Source: Thermoplasmata archaeon (GTDB lineage Archaea; Thermoplasmatota; Thermoplasmata; Lutacidiplasmatales; UBA184). Taken from it: 64,000 nt of DNA. Of the stretch, positions 7,765 to 17,316 are shown in pieces (within the stretch, counting starts at the first letter, position 1; every line of letters starts with the position of its first letter). The stretch covers positions 1 to 64,000 of the forward strand of contig JAGWLG010000003.1 in assembly GCA_028864975.1 (NCBI GenBank), read 5' to 3'. Under the pieces are notes generated by a model that did no database searches, was not told the origin of the DNA, and saw only the letters and a program-made list of their open reading frames with translations. The translations under genes and the position numbers were made by a program.

Positions 7765-10700
7765 CGGCGCACCCACCTCCGTGTGCGCCACCAGCGCCAG
7801 GTCCCGGCGATCGCGACGATGGCGAGCCCGGGAAGGACGGTGAGCAGCGGGAACAGCCAGTTCTGGTAGTCGGGCGGAGGCGAGCCCCCGACAGAGGGCC
7901 CCGTGACGACGGGGGTCGCGTTGAACGAGAGCGTGGCGTGGCTGAAGGTCGGGAGGACGGCGAAGGCCCTCGCCTGCGGGTTCGAGAGGTCCACCCCCAT
8001 GACGTCGACCGAGTTCGGCATGATCGGAAGGAGGCCGTGCGGGAAGAGCTGCACCTCGGCCTCGACCGCGGCACCCGAGGGGGAGACCGGTTCGGGGGCG
8101 ACGATCGGAGCCCCGGAGGTCGCGGAGGCGATGTCGTAGGTCCATCCGTCCTGCTGGAGCTCCGCGCCGTTGGCCACGGAGAGCGTCACTTGCTCCTGCG
8201 AGTTCCCGGTCGAGGCCAGGTGGAATCCCAGGACCACGACGCCCGCCTTGATCGAGTTCTGTGCGGTCGTCGGCCCCATCGAGATGCCGTAGACCGCGAC
8301 GATGTTGAGCGGCACGTTGACCGAAGCGAGCGAGGTCCCTCCGCTCTGGAGGAGGACCTGCAACGTCACCGGCGAGGGGCTCGAGGAGGTCCCGGCCGGT
8401 ACCGTGACGGCTACGTCGACCGCCTGGGAGCGGTTGTTCACGGCCGGTCCCAGGGTAAAGTTCCCGGGGAAGAAGCGGATGGTCCAGGTGCTCGGGGTCC
8501 CGGACATGCGCACAGCCATCGGGGCGTTCCCCGTGTCGTTCACCACGACCTGATAGTAGACGGTCGACCCGTCCGCGACCGTGGGGGTGCCCTCCCCGAC
8601 CCGGGTGATCGAGGCCGCCCGGGTCCATTGGGGGTTGAGGGTCAACGGCACGAAGGCGTTCGCCGCCGCGACCGTCACGTTGACCGCCCCCAGGAGCTCA
8701 ACGTTGGCGCCGTAGGGTGCGATGGAGCCCCGAGCGGTGACCTGGAAGGGCCCGGAGGGCAGCACCAGGGGGTAGGACCCCACACTGAGATTGGCCAGGG
8801 TCACGTTCGGTCCACCGACATGGGCGAAGGTGAGCGTCACCGGCGTGGGGGCCGGGACGCCGGACGGGGTCGCGATCCCCAGGGTCTGGACCCAGCCCGA
8901 GGCCAGGTTCAGCGCGAGCGGGATCACCGAGGAGGAGTAGCCCACGGAGAGGGTGGTGATGTTCACCTCGGGAGCCGCGGTGCTCGAGAGGACCGTGTAG
9001 AGGGTGTACCGGCCGGGGAGCAGGCTCAGCGACGCCGCTCCTCCCGAGATCGGGAAGACGATCGGCGTGCCGCCCGCCGCCGGATCCGCGGTGATCGTTC
9101 CCGATCCCCCCGAAGCGGGCGCGCCGTTGATCAAGAGCGAGGGCACCACGGTGTCGTAGGCGCGGGTCACCTTGGGGACCAGCACGCAGGTCGAGCTCCC
9201 GCTCGCGGCCACGGCGCACGTGTCCGCGCTCGAGTTCGTCTCGACGGACCAGAACTGCGTCACCCCTCCCACGTCCAATAGGAGCGTCGTGTTGAGCGAG
9301 AAGGTGTACCCTCCTCGGGGGAGGAGGAGCGTCGCGTTCCCCGCCGAGGAGGTCGTGACGTTCGCCCAGGTACCGTTCCCGTTCGAGAAACGCAAGCTGA
9401 GGGTCGTGTTGAGCACCTGACCGAACGAGGCCTTCATCGAGAAGTCGAGCTTCCCCGCGGGCAGGAGCGTCGCGTTGGGGAGCGAGGTCGTCCCGTCCGC
9501 GTGCAGGGTGAGCGGGTCGAAGAACGCGTAGGGGGCGCTGCCGTTCTCCGTGGAGAGCCAGAGGTTGCAGGTCCCCGGAGCGGCCTCGAAGCCCTGGCGG
9601 AGGGTGCTCCCGTTCGTGGCGAACGTGCCGCCGGGGCAGGAGAGGACCGCGTAGGTCTTGTCGAGCGCGAGGCCCAGGGTCGTGGTGTTGAAGTGGTAGC
9701 GGACCGAAGTGCCCATCGTCAGATTGAGGACGAGCCCCTTCGACCCGATGGGGACGGTCAGCGTCGAGTTGCTGAACGGATGGAGCGAGCCGTAGGGAAG
9801 GAGAGGCGCCCACGCGCTGACCCCATAGGTCCCGGGGTAGAGGTCCACCGTGACGTTCGTCCCCGTGGTGTTGAGCGCGACGGCGCCGGAGGAAAGGGCG
9901 GTGAAGTTGAGCGCGGGCGTGGAGCTCCCTGCGGACGCATTGTGGACCACCACCTGGACGGGGACGCGGGAGATGTTGAGAGCGATCTGACTGTAGAGGG
10001 CGTTCAGGTCGCTCTGGGGCACGCCCGAAACCGCGAACGGAGAGAACCCGTACTCAGAGGCCTGGAGCGAGAAGGTACTGGTGCTGATCGGAAGGTTCAC
10101 CGAGAGGTTGCCGTCCGAGCTCGAGAGGAGCTGCTGGGTCGCGCTCGCCGCGTCCAACGTCAAGCTCACGGGGACGAATGCCAGGGGATGGAAGACCCCG
10201 TTCGTCTCGTACCCGACCTTGGCGTGGTAGGGGAAGGAGGGGGAGAGCGTGAGGTCGGTCGTGGTCGGTCCGCTCACGACCGCGGCCGTGAGACCCGCCC
10301 CGGTCACCCCGGTCTTGGAGTAGTTGGAGAGGATCGTGTAGGCGCCCTCGGGCACCCAGAGGAGGTAGCTTCCTCCGGTGCCGGTCACGGTGGCGACCTC
10401 GGCGCCCTGGGCGTTCTGGACGGTCACGCTGACGCCGCTCGTGGGTCCTGGTGAGCCTCCCGTGACGTAGGCGTGTCCCTCCAGGGGCTGCGCGGGCGCG
10501 AGGGCGAGGACGGAACCCGCGGAGAAGACCTCGGCACTGGCCGAGGTCTCGCGGAGGTCGCCCATACCGGCCACGTAGGTGCCGTTCACGACCCCGAGGG
10601 CGTAGACCGACCAGTTCCCTGCCGAGATCGTGGCGTGGACGTATCCGTCGCTGCCTGCGAGGAAGACCGAGGACCCGGCTCCACTGGCATCGAGGGAGCT

Positions 10701-13700
10701 GAAGCGCACCGGGACCCCAGGGACCGGGTCGCCGCGCAGGAGCACCTGAAGGTCGACCTGGACCGGAGTGGTGAGCGTGAGGTTCTCGGTGAGGTTCGTC
10801 TGGAAGCTCACGATGCTGGGGTGGTTCGGGAGGGACCTCCGCCCGTAGGCATCGGAGGCGACGAGCGAGTAGTTGCCGGGGACCACCGGGCGGAAAGTGA
10901 AGTTCCCTCCCGTCGTGGTGAAGGTGGTCGTGGGCCCGTCCGGTCCGGTCAGCGTGACCTGGGCGCCGACGACACCCTGTCGCGTCTGATTGCGGACGGT
11001 GCCGTGGATCTCCGTGAGGTGGACGCCCAGGCTGTCGACGGAAGTGCCCCCGTTGAGCAAGTTCACGGTCGCCTCGGGGAGGGTGAAGCTCCCGACCGAG
11101 ACCGAGACGTTGTAGGCGCCGGGTGCGAGGGAGGGGAAGGAGAAGGTGCCGCTCGCGTCGGACGTCGCGGTCTCGGTCGTGCCCAGCCCGTTCGAGATGC
11201 CTACGGTCGCCCCAGGGATCACGGTGTCGCGCGTCTGGAAGGTAGTTTGGTTCGCCGTGTTCCAGTAGACCGACCCCTGGATCGAACCCGGCCGAAGGAC
11301 GATGTGCGGAGTGATCGGGGTGGTGTCGTAGCCGAAGCCTTGACTGGTGGGGACGGTCAGGTTCAGTTGCGAGACCTGGGTCGCCCCGACCTGGGTCAGG
11401 GGTGTCAGGGCCCCATAGCTCGCGGTGAACGTGTCGTTCCCCGGGGGCGCCGTGAGTTGGAACTGCCCGTGAGCATCGGTGACCGTGGTCATGTGCGGGG
11501 TTCCCCAGCTGTCGTCGACGGTGAGTCGGATCCCCGGGACGGGGCTCCCGTCGGGCAGGGTCACCGTTCCCTGGACCTGGGCACCGGGGTAGTACTCGAG
11601 GACCGTCTCGCCCCCGGAGCTGAAGTAGCTGGAGGGGGAGAGGTCCGCCGTCCCCTGGTTGGCCTTCTGGTGGGCCGCCGCGACATCCTCGTTCACCGCA
11701 GCGAAGCAGTTCGGGTGGGCCTGGTAGTCCTTGTACGGACAGTAGTACGCGGTGCGGTAGCCCATGACGAAGTGCTGCATCATCCAGCCAGGCTCCGGGT
11801 TGTTCCCCTGGAGCGTGACCCCGGGCACCCCCTGTCCGGCCCCGACCTGGCTACCGTTGTAGCCGATCTCGATCTTGTAGAGCATGCTCTGGTAGAAGGC
11901 CGGCTTGTAGTTGATCTGGCTCGAGACGCTCTGGACCCCGGCGGGGACCTGCCCGAGCTGGTAGGTCTGCCCGTCGCTCCCGGTCACGGTGACGGTGAAG
12001 TAATAGGTCGGGATCCCTCCTGAGCCGATGACCCCGTCCGTCAGGTCGACGGGCGCGTAGAAGATCCCGGTGTTCGATCCGCTCGTCGGGAAGAGACGGG
12101 TGTCCCCCATCGCGTAGCGGATGGACCACCCCGTGCAGGACTGGAGGTCCTGGTAGGCCTGGACGACCCGGTTCTCGTTGACCGACGAGGCGAGGAAGTA
12201 GCTCACCGCGTCGTACATGGCGTTGAGCGCGTCCAAGTGGCTGTTGTCCTTCGGCCCGTAGAAGCCGGGGTTGTTCGCGACCAGACCCACGTCTCTCGAG
12301 GTGTTCAGGAGCAAGCTCTGGAGCTGGGTCGTATTGACCCCGTCGGCCCGCAGCTGTCCGTAGAGGTTGCCGATCTGGCACTGGGGGGCAGCCCCGGGGT
12401 CCTTGGCCAGGGCCTCGAGGAGGTCCGTCGCCATGTAAGAGATCCCGAGCGACTCGTTCTGGGCGAGCAGGAAGTTCCCCGCGGGGTCGATCCCGTTCTG
12501 GAAGTTGTCGGCGACGGAAGGATGATGGCCCTGATCGATGGCCTGGAAACCGTAGTCCCACCAACTGACGAAGGCGGGTCGCTGGGCTTCCGGTTCAAAG
12601 GTGTCCTGGGTCGAGAGCCAGCTGTAACCGCTCTGGTCGTACTGCTGGGGGGTGTCGGTCTCGATCCCCGCGATCCCGAGGTAGAACGAGGAGGCGTTCG
12701 AGGGGCTCGTCTGGAGGACCGAGGGGAGCGAGGCGTAGATCTGTTGGCTGTACTGCCCCTGAACGTTGTACGGGATCCCGGCGTCGACGGCCCAGGAGAC
12801 GTTCGGCAGGACGACCAGGACGACCAGGATGCCCAGGATCAGGTGGCGGGCCTTGAAGGAACGGCGCAGCGCGAGGAGACGCCCTCCGCGCTCGGAGAGG
12901 GAGGAGAGGTTCCTCCGCAGCTGGGGATACCCTCCGACCCGGTCCAGCGCGATGATCAGGACCTCGGCCGGCAGGAGCACGAAGATCGGCGAGCCCAGGA
13001 GGAAGAACTTCGCCGCTGAGATCGGGAGGTAGATCCCCAGGAGCCCGAGGATCACCATGAAGAGGTGCTCTCGGCGGAAGCGATAGACGAACAGGTAGGC
13101 GATGAAGAGCGCAAGCCCGACGAAGGTGAGGAGGAACGTACCGATCCCGTAGCTTACGATGAGGGCATCGAAGCTGGGCGCCTGGGCTTCGGCGACGGTC
13201 GAGAAGATCAGGTTCTTGACGAAGTAGCCCTGACCTGTCAGCACCGACTGGAAGTAGTAAGGGTTGTAGACGTAGAGCGCGGCCCCCGCCCCGACCAAGC
13301 TCAGGACGAACACCGGCACGCTGATGACCCAGGGCTGGTCGCGCAGGAGCAGGAAGGGAAGGAGGACCAGCAGCCCCCCGAAGAAGAGGAGCAGAGGGAC
13401 CGTGAACCAGTACCCGAACTCTCCCTGCGCGAAGTAGTACGGCATGGCCATCAGGAAGCCGATGGTCCCGGCGAGGAGGGTCGTCAGGTAGGCGCCGAAC
13501 GAGTCGTGCTTGCGGACGCGCTCGATGAGGACGAGGAGCGCGAGGTAGACCATGATGACGGTGATGACGTAGGTGTACCCCTGCCAGGCGAACATGGTCG
13601 CCCCGAGGCAGACCCCTGCGAAGACGGACCACTTGACCGCGTGCTCCTCCCCCCTGACGAAGGCCTTCACCCCGGCCCAGATGGCCCTGGGGGACCGGTA

Positions 13701-14318
13701 GGACTCGACCCAACGACGCGTCCCCGAGAGACGGATCGCGCGCAGGAAGGCGTAGGAGGTGAGCAGGACGAAGAAGGTGTAGAACGACAGGTAGTTGGCG
13801 TAGGTCGCGACCGTGCTCTGGATGTTGCCCACGACGAACGGGTAGAGGAGGGCCGCGAGGAGCCCCACCCGCTTCGAGCTCACCTCCTTCCCGATGAGGT
13901 AGACCGGGAAGACGCCCAGCGCTGCCCAGACCGCGGGCTGCATCTCGAGCACCCACATGCCGGCGCGGACCGCATCCCCGCCGAAGAACGGGGCCAGCAG
14001 GATGCCCAGGATGGCGTTCATCCAGTCGAAGAGGGGCTCACGGGGGTTCTGCGCCCCGACCGGGTAGTTCAGGAGGGGGTCGTGGACGAGGTTCGAATGC
14101 GTTCCTATGATCCACTCCATCACGCGGGAGTGGTAGAACGAGTCGGAGCCCCCGGCGTAGCAGTAGGAGATGTTGCAGGTGTTGATCAGCTGGTAGGCGT
14201 AGAGGACACGGATGAGGAAGGAGATCGAGGCCGCGACGAGGAGGAGGGTGACCGCGAGGCCATGCTTCTTCCACCAGCTTTCGTGGCCTCCCACGACCGT
14301 TTCTTCGGCGTCGGCCAT
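7761..14318 (-). CDS. aglB: Very large STT3/AglB-type oligosaccharyltransferase
   Basis: The catalytic subunit for N-glycosylation transfers a lipid-linked glycan to Asn in N-x-S/T sequons outside the membrane. Visible features: about 13 membrane segments (residues 20-510), the first-loop metal aspartate D59 in GGSDSFYH, a TIXE-type motif TVAE (374-377), and WWDYG (586-590) opening the soluble domain. After about residue 940 come carboxypeptidase-regulatory-like beta modules, long repetitive beta-rich stretches, and a NEW3-like segment. A final transmembrane helix lies near residue 2160. At 2185 residues it is two to three times the usual archaeal length. The second acidic (DxD-like) motif expected near residues 165-180 is not evident: the segment reads STVATYANYL. 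It leads an operon of four overlapping or closely spaced genes. Confidence 0.9.
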   Translation of the reverse strand: MADAEETVVGGHESWWKKHGLAVTLLLVAASISFLIRVLYAYQLINTCNISYCYAGGSDSFYHSRVMEWIIGTHSNLVHDPLLNYPVGAQNPREPLFDWMNAILGILLAPFFGGDAVRAGMWVLEMQPAVWAALGVFPVYLIGKEVSSKRVGLLAALLYPFVVGNIQSTVATYANYLSFYTFFVLLTSYAFLRAIRLSGTRRWVESYRSPRAIWAGVKAFVRGEEHAVKWSVFAGVCLGATMFAWQGYTYVITVIMVYLALLVLIERVRKHDSFGAYLTTLLAGTIGFLMAMPYYFAQGEFGYWFTVPLLLFFGGLLVLLPFLLLRDQPWVISVPVFVLSLVGAGAALYVYNPYYFQSVLTGQGYFVKNLIFSTVAEAQAPSFDALIVSYGIGTFLLTFVGLALFIAYLFVYRFRREHLFMVILGLLGIYLPISAAKFFLLGSPIFVLLPAEVLIIALDRVGGYPQLRRNLSSLSERGGRLLALRRSFKARHLILGILVVLVVLPNVSWAVDAGIPYNVQGQYSQQIYASLPSVLQTSPSNASSFYLGIAGIETDTPQQYDQSGYSWLSTQDTFEPEAQRPAFVSWWDYGFQAIDQGHHPSVADNFQNGIDPAGNFLLAQNESLGISYMATDLLEALAKDPGAAPQCQIGNLYGQLRADGVNTTQLQSLLLNTSRDVGLVANNPGFYGPKDNSHLDALNAMYDAVSYFLASSVNENRVVQAYQDLQSCTGWSIRYAMGDTRLFPTSGSNTGIFYAPVDLTDGVIGSGGIPTYYFTVTVTGSDGQTYQLGQVPAGVQSVSSQINYKPAFYQSMLYKIEIGYNGSQVGAGQGVPGVTLQGNNPEPGWMMQHFVMGYRTAYYCPYKDYQAHPNCFAAVNEDVAAAHQKANQGTADLSPSSYFSSGGETVLEYYPGAQVQGTVTLPDGSPVPGIRLTVDDSWGTPHMTTVTDAHGQFQLTAPPGNDTFTASYGALTPLTQVGATQVSQLNLTVPTSQGFGYDTTPITPHIVLRPGSIQGSVYWNTANQTTFQTRDTVIPGATVGISNGLGTTETATSDASGTFSFPSLAPGAYNVSVSVGSFTLPEATVNLLNGGTSVDSLGVHLTEIHGTVRNQTRQGVVGAQVTLTGPDGPTTTFTTTGGNFTFRPVVPGNYSLVASDAYGRRSLPNHPSIVSFQTNLTENLTLTTPVQVDLQVLLRGDPVPGVPVRFSSLDASGAGSSVFLAGSDGYVHATISAGNWSVYALGVVNGTYVAGMGDLRETSASAEVFSAGSVLALAPAQPLEGHAYVTGGSPGPTSGVSVTVQNAQGAEVATVTGTGGSYLLWVPEGAYTILSNYSKTGVTGAGLTAAVVSGPTTTDLTLSPSFPYHAKVGYETNGVFHPLAFVPVSLTLDAASATQQLLSSSDGNLSVNLPISTSTFSLQASEYGFSPFAVSGVPQSDLNALYSQIALNISRVPVQVVVHNASAGSSTPALNFTALSSGAVALNTTGTNVTVDLYPGTYGVSAWAPLLPYGSLHPFSNSTLTVPIGSKGLVLNLTMGTSVRYHFNTTTLGLALDKTYAVLSCPGGTFATNGSTLRQGFEAAPGTCNLWLSTENGSAPYAFFDPLTLHADGTTSLPNATLLPAGKLDFSMKASFGQVLNTTLSLRFSNGNGTWANVTTSSAGNATLLLPRGGYTFSLNTTLLLDVGGVTQFWSVETNSSADTCAVAASGSSTCVLVPKVTRAYDTVVPSLLINGAPASGGSGTITADPAAGGTPIVFPISGGAASLSLLPGRYTLYTVLSSTAAPEVNITTLSVGYSSSVIPLALNLASGWVQTLGIATPSGVPAPTPVTLTFAHVGGPNVTLANLSVGSYPLVLPSGPFQVTARGSIAPYGANVELLGAVNVTVAAANAFVPLTLNPQWTRAASITRVGEGTPTVADGSTVYYQVVVNDTGNAPMAVRMSGTPSTWTIRFFPGNFTLGPAVNNRSQAVDVAVTVPAGTSSSPSPVTLQVLLQSGGTSLASVNVPLNIVAVYGISMGPTTAQNSIKAGVVVLGFHLASTGNSQEQVTLSVANGAELQQDGWTYDIASATSGAPIVAPEPVSPSGAAVEAEVQLFPHGLLPIMPNSVDVMGVDLSNPQARAFAVLPTFSHATLSFNATPVVTGPSVGGSPPPDYQNWLFPLLTVLPGLAIVAIAGTWRWWRTRRWVRR

Positions 14319-14366
14319 TGTACCTGAGGTGCCCTCGGTGGGCGGCGCGCGCGACCCTGACGCTGG

Positions 14367-14374
14367 TATATAAG
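14367..14374 (-). promoter_or_regulatory. TATA box of the aglB operon
   Basis: The minus strand reads GCTTATATA, close to the archaeal TATA consensus. It lies about 50 bases before the aglB ATG, so transcription would start near 14343 with a leader of about 25 bases. The box lies just outside the 3' end of the upstream acetyltransferase gene. Confidence 0.7.
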
Positions 14375-14378
14375 CCCA

Positions 14379-15011
14379 CTAGGAAGGTTTTCGAGAGGAA
14401 ACCGGGGACCCCTCCGCGGGGCGCCCGGCTCGCGTGTGGGAGCGCGCGAGGGCCACCCCCCTGCGGTGCTCCCGCTCGAGCAGGCCGAAGCGGAGTGCAT
14501 CGTGCCAGACCCGGCCTTCCCGACGGCTCTCCCGCTCGCGGCCCTCCCTGCGGAACCCGAGCCGGCGGAGCAGCCGCAGCGACCGCGCGTTGAAGGTGTG
14601 GGCGGTGGCCGAGACACGATGGAGCCCGAGAGGACCGAAGGCGATGCCCAGCACGGCGCTCGCCGCCTCGTGGGCGAGCCCGAGTCCCCACCGATCGGGA
14701 GAGACCCAGTAGAACAGCTCGGCGCTCCTGTCGCGTCGGTTCACCGAGCCCAGCCCGACGAGACCGATCGGGGTCCTCGTCCCGCGCTCGACGATGAGCA
14801 GGGGAAGGGCCCGGCCCCCGGCCGCAGAGCGCAGGCGCCGGATGTTCCTTCTGGCGGCGTCAGGGCCGAAAGGATGTGGCACGTAGGTTCCCCGGGAGAC
14901 CTCGGGGTGATCGCCTGCCCGGGAGAGAGCGCGCGCGTCCGGATCTCGGGGGAGCCTCAGCTCGAGGCGCTCGGTCCGGATCGGGAGCTTGACCTCGGGG
15001 AACCCCGACAT
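14379..15011 (-). CDS. GNAT N-acetyltransferase of the RimJ/RimL type
   Basis: A 210-residue GNAT fold protein. The opening IRTERLELRLPRDPDARAL is typical of the RimJ/RimL group. The family's GLxxEA acetyl-CoA loop appears as WGLGLAHEAASAVLGIAF, and the helix NARSLRLLRRLGFRREG forms the usual C-terminal part. These enzymes move an acetyl group from acetyl-CoA to amines such as ribosomal protein N-termini, but the substrate here is unknown. I chose the ATG at 15011 because an AT-rich element (about 15036-15045) places transcription near it. A TTG 24 bases upstream is the alternative. The tail beyond residue about 180 is arginine-rich and atypical. Confidence 0.85.
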   Translation of the reverse strand: MSGFPEVKLPIRTERLELRLPRDPDARALSRAGDHPEVSRGTYVPHPFGPDAARRNIRRLRSAAGGRALPLLIVERGTRTPIGLVGLGSVNRRDRSAELFYWVSPDRWGLGLAHEAASAVLGIAFGPLGLHRVSATAHTFNARSLRLLRRLGFRREGRERESRREGRVWHDALRFGLLEREHRRGVALARSHTRAGRPAEGSPVSSRKPS

Positions 15012-15114
15012 GCCACCGGGGTGAGCGGCGGGCAATGTAATGAAGGGGTTCGCGGGGCCCGGGCACGAAACCGCCCGGGCCCCGTTCGGCGTTCAGGGTT
15101 CTCGCGCGGTCCCC

Positions 15115-16614
15115 TCAGTACAGATGGCCCAAGGGATCCTGTTGACCCGTGGGGCGCGGAGCGGTTCCCGGTCGCGCCGGGGCCGCGGGGGCCGGCGGCG
15201 CGTTGTGCATCAGGAACGCGCTGGGGGGGCGGGAGCTGTAGCCTCCGACGGGCATCTTCGGGCGGCGGCCACGGGAGACCATGACCGCACCGACGATCAC
15301 CGCTACGGCGACCCCGATCACGATCAGGGCCAGCAGGGGGCTGAAGAGCCCGCTCTTCGCGGCGACGCAGCCCGCGCCGCCCAAGAGGCAGGCGTTGGCC
15401 GACGAGGCCTTCGCGGGGGACTCCGGCTGCGCCTGGACGGCGTAGGAGGAGAGGCCCGAGGCGGGGGTCGAGGTCGCGGCCGGGGCGCTGCCCGCGGTCA
15501 TGCCCACTCCCGTACCCATGCCCATGGACGCCGCGGCATGCGGAGCGAACTGGACGTTCGCCGCCACGACCCCGACATGCGAGGCGTGGTAGTCCACGTC
15601 CACGTAGTTCGGGCTCATCTGGGCGCCGGCATCGGGAGAGCCCGGTGCTCCGCTCGCCACACCCGCGCCACCGTAGAGGTCCGCGTGGACGGGCACGAAC
15701 AGGAGCCCGTCGCGCATCTCGAAGCCGAACCCGGTCGAGAACGCGAGCGCGATACGGTGGTACAGGTGCCCCGGAACTCCGCTGTCCAGGTCGTGGTCCG
15801 CGCCGTAGAGCGTGACCGTCCCCGAACCGGAGGCCGAGCCGTTCCCACCGCAGTTCGCTCCGCCGCCCATCGAGCCACCCTGGCCGCTGGCCGAGTAGCC
15901 GACGTGGCAGGCGAGCTCGTAGCTGCCCTGGGCGCTGTACGCGCTCGTCGAGGTCCACCAGGAGCCGGTCGAGACGTTCATCGGGAAGAGCCCGAGGGCC
16001 GGCGTGAAGGCGATCGAGGCCTGGGCCTGGGCGGCCGCGCTCGCGTACCCGTCAAAGGTCCCCGACTGGGGGCCCGAGAGCTGGGCGGCGGAGGTGGCCG
16101 TGAAGTTTCCCGAGACGGTGCTCTGCGCGTTCTCCACCGCGACCGCGGCGACCGCGGTCGTGCCGTTCAGCAGGACCGTGCCCGTGGTGGTGAAGTTCGC
16201 GGACCCCGCGTCCTTCTCCCAGCCCTGCGCGGTCACGTTGAGCGTGGCCGACTCCGGGCCGTTCGTGCCCTGAGCGGAGAGGAAGAAGCTCGCCGCCATG
16301 GCCCGCTGGCTCTGCAGGGTGAAGGAGGTGTTCGAGGTGTTCGTTTGGGTCAGGATGGTGTTCCACGAGAGGAACTCATGGATCGAGTAGGTGAGGCTCC
16401 ACGAGTTGTTCGTGGGGCCGGTGCCTGTGAGGGTCCCTTGGTCGTTCTTCTCGAAGGTGGCTCCCCAGGCCCAGACCTGCGGGGGGTTGTTCGGGTTGGG
16501 TTGGTGGAAGGCGGGTGCGGGCGCCGCCGCGGCCAGGGGCATGAAAAGCCCGACCGCTAGCAGGCCCAGCAGGGTCCACCATGTTCCTCGGTTCAGCTTG
16601 GCTCTCGTCTGCAT
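15115..16614 (-). CDS. Secreted anchored protein of unknown function
   Basis: A 499-residue protein. Residues about 12-30 form a signal peptide (TLLGLLAVGLFMPLAAAAPA). The body is serine/threonine/alanine-rich, beta-like, with about ten N-x-S/T sequons and two cysteine pairs. A transmembrane segment near residues 430-455 (LALIVIGVAVAVIVGAVMV) is followed by a basic stop-transfer and a proline/alanine-rich cytoplasmic tail of about 45 residues. No family is recognised. I chose the ATG at 16614 because the signal peptide begins there and a purine-rich GGAAAGAGAG precedes it. It stands alone, with no overlap to its neighbours. Confidence 0.75.
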   Translation of the reverse strand: MQTRAKLNRGTWWTLLGLLAVGLFMPLAAAAPAPAFHQPNPNNPPQVWAWGATFEKNDQGTLTGTGPTNNSWSLTYSIHEFLSWNTILTQTNTSNTSFTLQSQRAMAASFFLSAQGTNGPESATLNVTAQGWEKDAGSANFTTTGTVLLNGTTAVAAVAVENAQSTVSGNFTATSAAQLSGPQSGTFDGYASAAAQAQASIAFTPALGLFPMNVSTGSWWTSTSAYSAQGSYELACHVGYSASGQGGSMGGGANCGGNGSASGSGTVTLYGADHDLDSGVPGHLYHRIALAFSTGFGFEMRDGLLFVPVHADLYGGAGVASGAPGSPDAGAQMSPNYVDVDYHASHVGVVAANVQFAPHAAASMGMGTGVGMTAGSAPAATSTPASGLSSYAVQAQPESPAKASSANACLLGGAGCVAAKSGLFSPLLALIVIGVAVAVIVGAVMVSRGRRPKMPVGGYSSRPPSAFLMHNAPPAPAAPARPGTAPRPTGQQDPLGHLY

Positions 16615-16756
16615 GCTCTCTTTCCTTGGCCGTTTCGGCCTCTTGATGGGGGAACCCCCCCACCGCCACATCAACGGAGGTCCCGACCAACGGGGGTCGG
16701 ATTGGACGCCTTGCTACGGAGTCGCAAGACCGTTCGGTTACGGTGGGCTCCCGTGT

Positions 16757-17305
16757 TCAGGCGGGCGGGCGGAACCGGTAGAAGATCCGTCCGTCGGGGA
16801 GGTCGAAGGTCTCGAGGACCACCTCCATCCCGATGCAACAGTCCTCGTAGCGCACGTTCGCGATGCGCGAGAAGATGCGGAGCGGGGACCCTTCCAGGTC
16901 GATCAACCCGACGACGAAGGGGACGTCCTGTTCCATCCCGAGCGGGGCCCCACCGAGGACCGCGCTGAAGGCGTAGAGCTTCCCGCGCCGCGGGAGCTCC
17001 ACCCAGGTGAGCTTCTCGCCCCGGCACGTGGGGCACGCCACGCGCGGGGGCCACGAGAGCGTCCCGTCCGCGTCGCATTTGGTGGTCGTGAGCCATCCCT
17101 TCCTCAGCCCGTCGAAGAAGGCCGCGATCCGGGTGAACTTGGGGTCCTCCTGAGGGTAGAAATCGAGGAGGAAGGGGAGGGGTTGGGGCACCGGGTCGTT
17201 GCGGCGGGGAGGCTTGTCGGTGGCGAGGGCCTCCGCGCGGGGCTTGCTCGTCGGGGCTGCGCGTGGGTCGGTTCCGCCGATGCCGGCCTCGCTCGTCGCG
17301 ACCAT
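16757..17305 (-). CDS. DUF35 zinc-ribbon/OB-fold thiolase partner
   Basis: A 182-residue protein with the DUF35 layout. An N-terminal helical region (about 45-70, FYPQEDPKFTRIAAFFDGLR) comes first, then a rubredoxin-like zinc ribbon with CPTC (the other pair is weak), and an OB-fold with VPFVVGLIDLEGSPLRIFSRI. In archaea such proteins bind thiolases and act as a CoA-holding scaffold, best known in the thiolase/HMG-CoA synthase complex of the mevalonate pathway. Its ATG lies 11 bases after the thiolase stop, which supports a partnership with that enzyme. The first 40 residues are disordered-looking and unusual. No HMG-CoA synthase is present in the window. Confidence 0.85.
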   Translation of the reverse strand: MVATSEAGIGGTDPRAAPTSKPRAEALATDKPPRRNDPVPQPLPFLLDFYPQEDPKFTRIAAFFDGLRKGWLTTTKCDADGTLSWPPRVACPTCRGEKLTWVELPRRGKLYAFSAVLGGAPLGMEQDVPFVVGLIDLEGSPLRIFSRIANVRYEDCCIGMEVVLETFDLPDGRIFYRFRPPA

Positions 17306-17316
17306 CGACCTCGCTC

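Noticed and set aside
10473..12023. Long open frame antisense to aglB
   Set aside because: It follows the codon positions of the GC-rich aglB gene on the other strand and has the charged, repetitive composition of a shadow frame.
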